Source of the DNA: Actimicrobium sp047621665
Lineage (GTDB): Bacteria > Pseudomonadota > Gammaproteobacteria > Burkholderiales > Burkholderiaceae_D
NCBI GenBank assembly: GCA_047621665.1
Contig: JBLHMB010000002.1
Coordinates: 1 to 64,000 of the forward strand
Length of the DNA stretch: 64,000 nt
Direction: 5' to 3'
Of the stretch, positions 62,514-64,000 are shown in pieces. The notes below the pieces were generated by a model. It saw nothing but the letters and a program-made list of their open reading frames with translations. It did no database searches and was not told the DNA's origin. Numbering within the stretch: the first letter of the stretch is position 1; each line of letters begins with the position of its first letter. The position numbers and the translations under genes were made by a program.

Positions 62514-63005
62514 ATGCGTGTCCAAAAAGAATCCAGCCGTGCCCTCGACAAGATCGATCGTCACATCTTGCGCTTGTTGCAACGCGACGGTCGCATGGCC
62601 ATGAAAGAGCTGTCCGAGCAGGTCGGCTTGTCGATCACGCCGTGCATCGAGCGGGTCAAGCGCATGGAGCGCGATGGTGTCATCACCGGCTATTACGCCC
62701 GCGTCAGCCCGGCGGCGGTTGGCGTCAATCTGCTGGTCTTCGTCGAGATCACGCTCAACCAGAAATCTGCCAAGGCCTTCGAGCAGTTTCGCCATGAAGT
62801 ACTACGCATTCCCGAGGTCATGGAATGTCACCTTGTCTCGGGTGATTTTGATTATCTGATCAAGGCGCGGATTCGCGAGATGGCGGAGTACCGTACCTTG
62901 CTGGGCGATATGCTGTTGCAACTGCCCGGTGCGGCGCAGTCGAAGAGCTATGTCGTAATGGAAGAAATCAAGGAGACGCTGGAACTCCCGTTGGCAGCAC
63001 ACTAA
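62514..63005 (+). CDS. Lrp/AsnC-family transcriptional regulator (second of two)
   Basis: 163 residues (MRVQKESSRALDKIDRHILR) with AGGTGG before the start. Closer to classical Lrp/DadR: KELSEQVGLSITPCIERVKR is the recognition helix region and HLVSGDFDYLIKARI the ligand domain. Divergent from dadA, and in many proteobacteria such a regulator controls dadA in response to alanine, so the same is inferred here. Confidence 0.92.
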   Translation: MRVQKESSRALDKIDRHILRLLQRDGRMAMKELSEQVGLSITPCIERVKRMERDGVITGYYARVSPAAVGVNLLVFVEITLNQKSAKAFEQFRHEVLRIPEVMECHLVSGDFDYLIKARIREMAEYRTLLGDMLLQLPGAAQSKSYVVMEEIKETLELPLAAH

Positions 63006-63014
63006 AACGACATC

Positions 63015-63043
63015 GAAAAAAAACGAGACCGGATGGTCTCGTT
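63015..63043 (-). terminator. Terminator of the second dadA gene
   Basis: On the minus strand AACGAGACC - ATCC - GGTCTCGTT (63043-63022) runs into eight T. It lies between convergent lrp and dadA genes; only the minus strand has the T run. Confidence 0.88.
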
Positions 63044-63066
63044 GGTGGGTTCCGTGCAGCAAGCGA

Positions 63067-64000
63067 TCAGGCCTGGACGGGCGACCTCTTTACGTCTGCC
63101 TTGGCCGGACGGCGTGGCATGCCGGTAAAGGCAAAATCGACTTCCGGCTCGCGGCCGCAAATGATGTCGGCAATGGCGCGACCGGAACCGCAACCCATGG
63201 TCCAGCCCAACGTGCCGTGGCCGGTGTTGAGGTACAGGTTGCTGTACTTCGTTTTGCCGATGTACGGCACGTTCGATGGCGTCAGTGGCCGCAAACCGGT
63301 CCAGTAGGTCGGATTGTCGTAGTCGCAGGCGCCCGGAAACAATTCCTTGGTGCGGCGTGTGATGGCTTCGCAGCGGGCCGTATTGAGCTCACGCGTATAG
63401 CCATTGAGTTCGCAGGTACCGGCTACGCGCAACCGGTCACCGAGGCGCGAGACCACCAGTTTGTAGCCGTCGTCGGTCAGCGAAACCGACGGCGCCAGAT
63501 CCGGATTGGTCACCTTGTAGGTCGCCGAATAGCCTTTGCCCGGATAGATCATCAGATCAATGCCGAGCGGCTTGAGGATAGGTACCGAAAAACTGCCCAT
63601 CGCCATCACAAAAATATCGGCGTGCAGCACTTCATGGCGGCCCACGGCATTGATGATTTCTACCCCGGTGACTTTGGCCGAGGCGCCGCGGCCTTCGGTG
63701 ATGAGTCGCGTGATCTGCGTGTTGAACTGGAACTTGACGCCAGCTTCTTCGGCTTTCTTGGCCAGACCGGTGGTGAACTTGTAGATGTCGCCGGATTCAT
63801 CACTTGCCGTGAAATCGCCGCCGACGATCTTGTGGCGGATGCTGGCCAGAGACGGTTCAATGCGGACCACTTCATCGGCACTGATCGAGTCACGCTGGCA
63901 ACCGAGGTCACACATTAGCTTGGCGGCCGGCAGGGATTCTTCGAAGTCTTTTTTGTCGGTATAAAAATGCAGGATGCCGCGCGTCAGGCAATCGTAATCG
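63067..64000 (-). CDS. dadA: D-amino acid dehydrogenase, small subunit (second; 5' end cut by window)
   Basis: The frame is open to the window edge; visible residues begin DYDCLTRGILHFYTDKKDF and continue for about 310 residues, ending KRSPVQA. The FAD-binding N-terminus is therefore outside. Shared family blocks: TGLRPLTPSNVPYIGKT and LNTGHGTLGWTMGCGSGRAI. It differs from the copy at 61092 throughout, so this is an old paralogue pair, not a recent duplication. Confidence 0.92.
   Translation of the reverse strand, partial: DYDCLTRGILHFYTDKKDFEESLPAAKLMCDLGCQRDSISADEVVRIEPSLASIRHKIVGGDFTASDESGDIYKFTTGLAKKAEEAGVKFQFNTQITRLITEGRGASAKVTGVEIINAVGRHEVLHADIFVMAMGSFSVPILKPLGIDLMIYPGKGYSATYKVTNPDLAPSVSLTDDGYKLVVSRLGDRLRVAGTCELNGYTRELNTARCEAITRRTKELFPGACDYDNPTYWTGLRPLTPSNVPYIGKTKYSNLYLNTGHGTLGWTMGCGSGRAIADIICGREPEVDFAFTGMPRRPAKADVKRSPVQA

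Overview
The window looks like a chromosomal segment of a betaproteobacterium of the order Burkholderiales, most likely family Oxalobacteraceae (Herminiimonas, Janthinobacterium and relatives). That rests on gene order and on protein character: recG beside oxyR, purB-gst-mnmA, murU-amgK-lptD-surA-pdxA-rsmA, corC-lnt followed by glyQ-glyS-gmhB-plsC, trxA-rho-rpmE2 next to addB-addA, and zapA followed by 6S RNA. Species cannot be named from this sequence alone. Almost all of the DNA is coding. I see no tRNA, rRNA, CRISPR array, prophage or insertion sequence.

Layout. 1-886 is the start of oxyR, cut by the window edge. 887-1594 is a 708-base gene-free stretch full of palindromes and microsatellites. 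1595-9247 holds recG, the queuosine genes queA-tgt and the Sec accessory genes yajC-secD-secF. 9322-15004 holds purB, gst, mnmA and a Nudix hydrolase, with two genes that look like accessory insertions: an AT-rich relative of the autotransporter heptosyltransferases, and a small protein made largely of Ser-Ser-Gly repeats. 15239-18181 is the three-gene transhydrogenase operon. 18273-28086 carries a UbiH-like hydroxylase, pepP, the cell-wall recycling pair murU-amgK, and divergently lptD-surA-pdxA-rsmA.

28163-30292 is a secreted zinc metalloprotease whose leader carries a cyclic-di-GMP-I riboswitch and a hairpin hiding the ribosome binding site. 30412-38668 is a run of envelope and housekeeping genes (gloA, a YgjP-type protease, plsC, gmhB, glyS, glyQ, lnt, corC). 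38789-42798 has an ArnT-like transferase, rpmE2, rho and trxA. 43138-49070 is an AddB/AddA recombination nuclease pair. 49130-50497 has a ZapB-like coiled coil, zapA, 6S RNA and an EVE-domain protein. 50549-56391 has a TauE/SafE permease, malonyl-CoA synthetase, lgt, a LysR regulator and ilvD. 56525-64000 has a small Trp-rich protein, a cytochrome c, a periplasmic metallo-beta-lactamase-fold hydrolase, an SDR oxidoreductase, a branched-chain amino acid binding protein, and two Lrp/AsnC regulators interleaved with two D-amino acid dehydrogenases.

The two places I find most worth following are the riboswitch-controlled metalloprotease (28163-30292), which ties an extracellular protease to the second messenger governing attachment, and the heptosyltransferase/Ser-Gly repeat pair (10752-13256), which could be a small intracellular protein glycosylation system. 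gmhB, an enzyme of ADP-heptose supply, is also encoded in the window.
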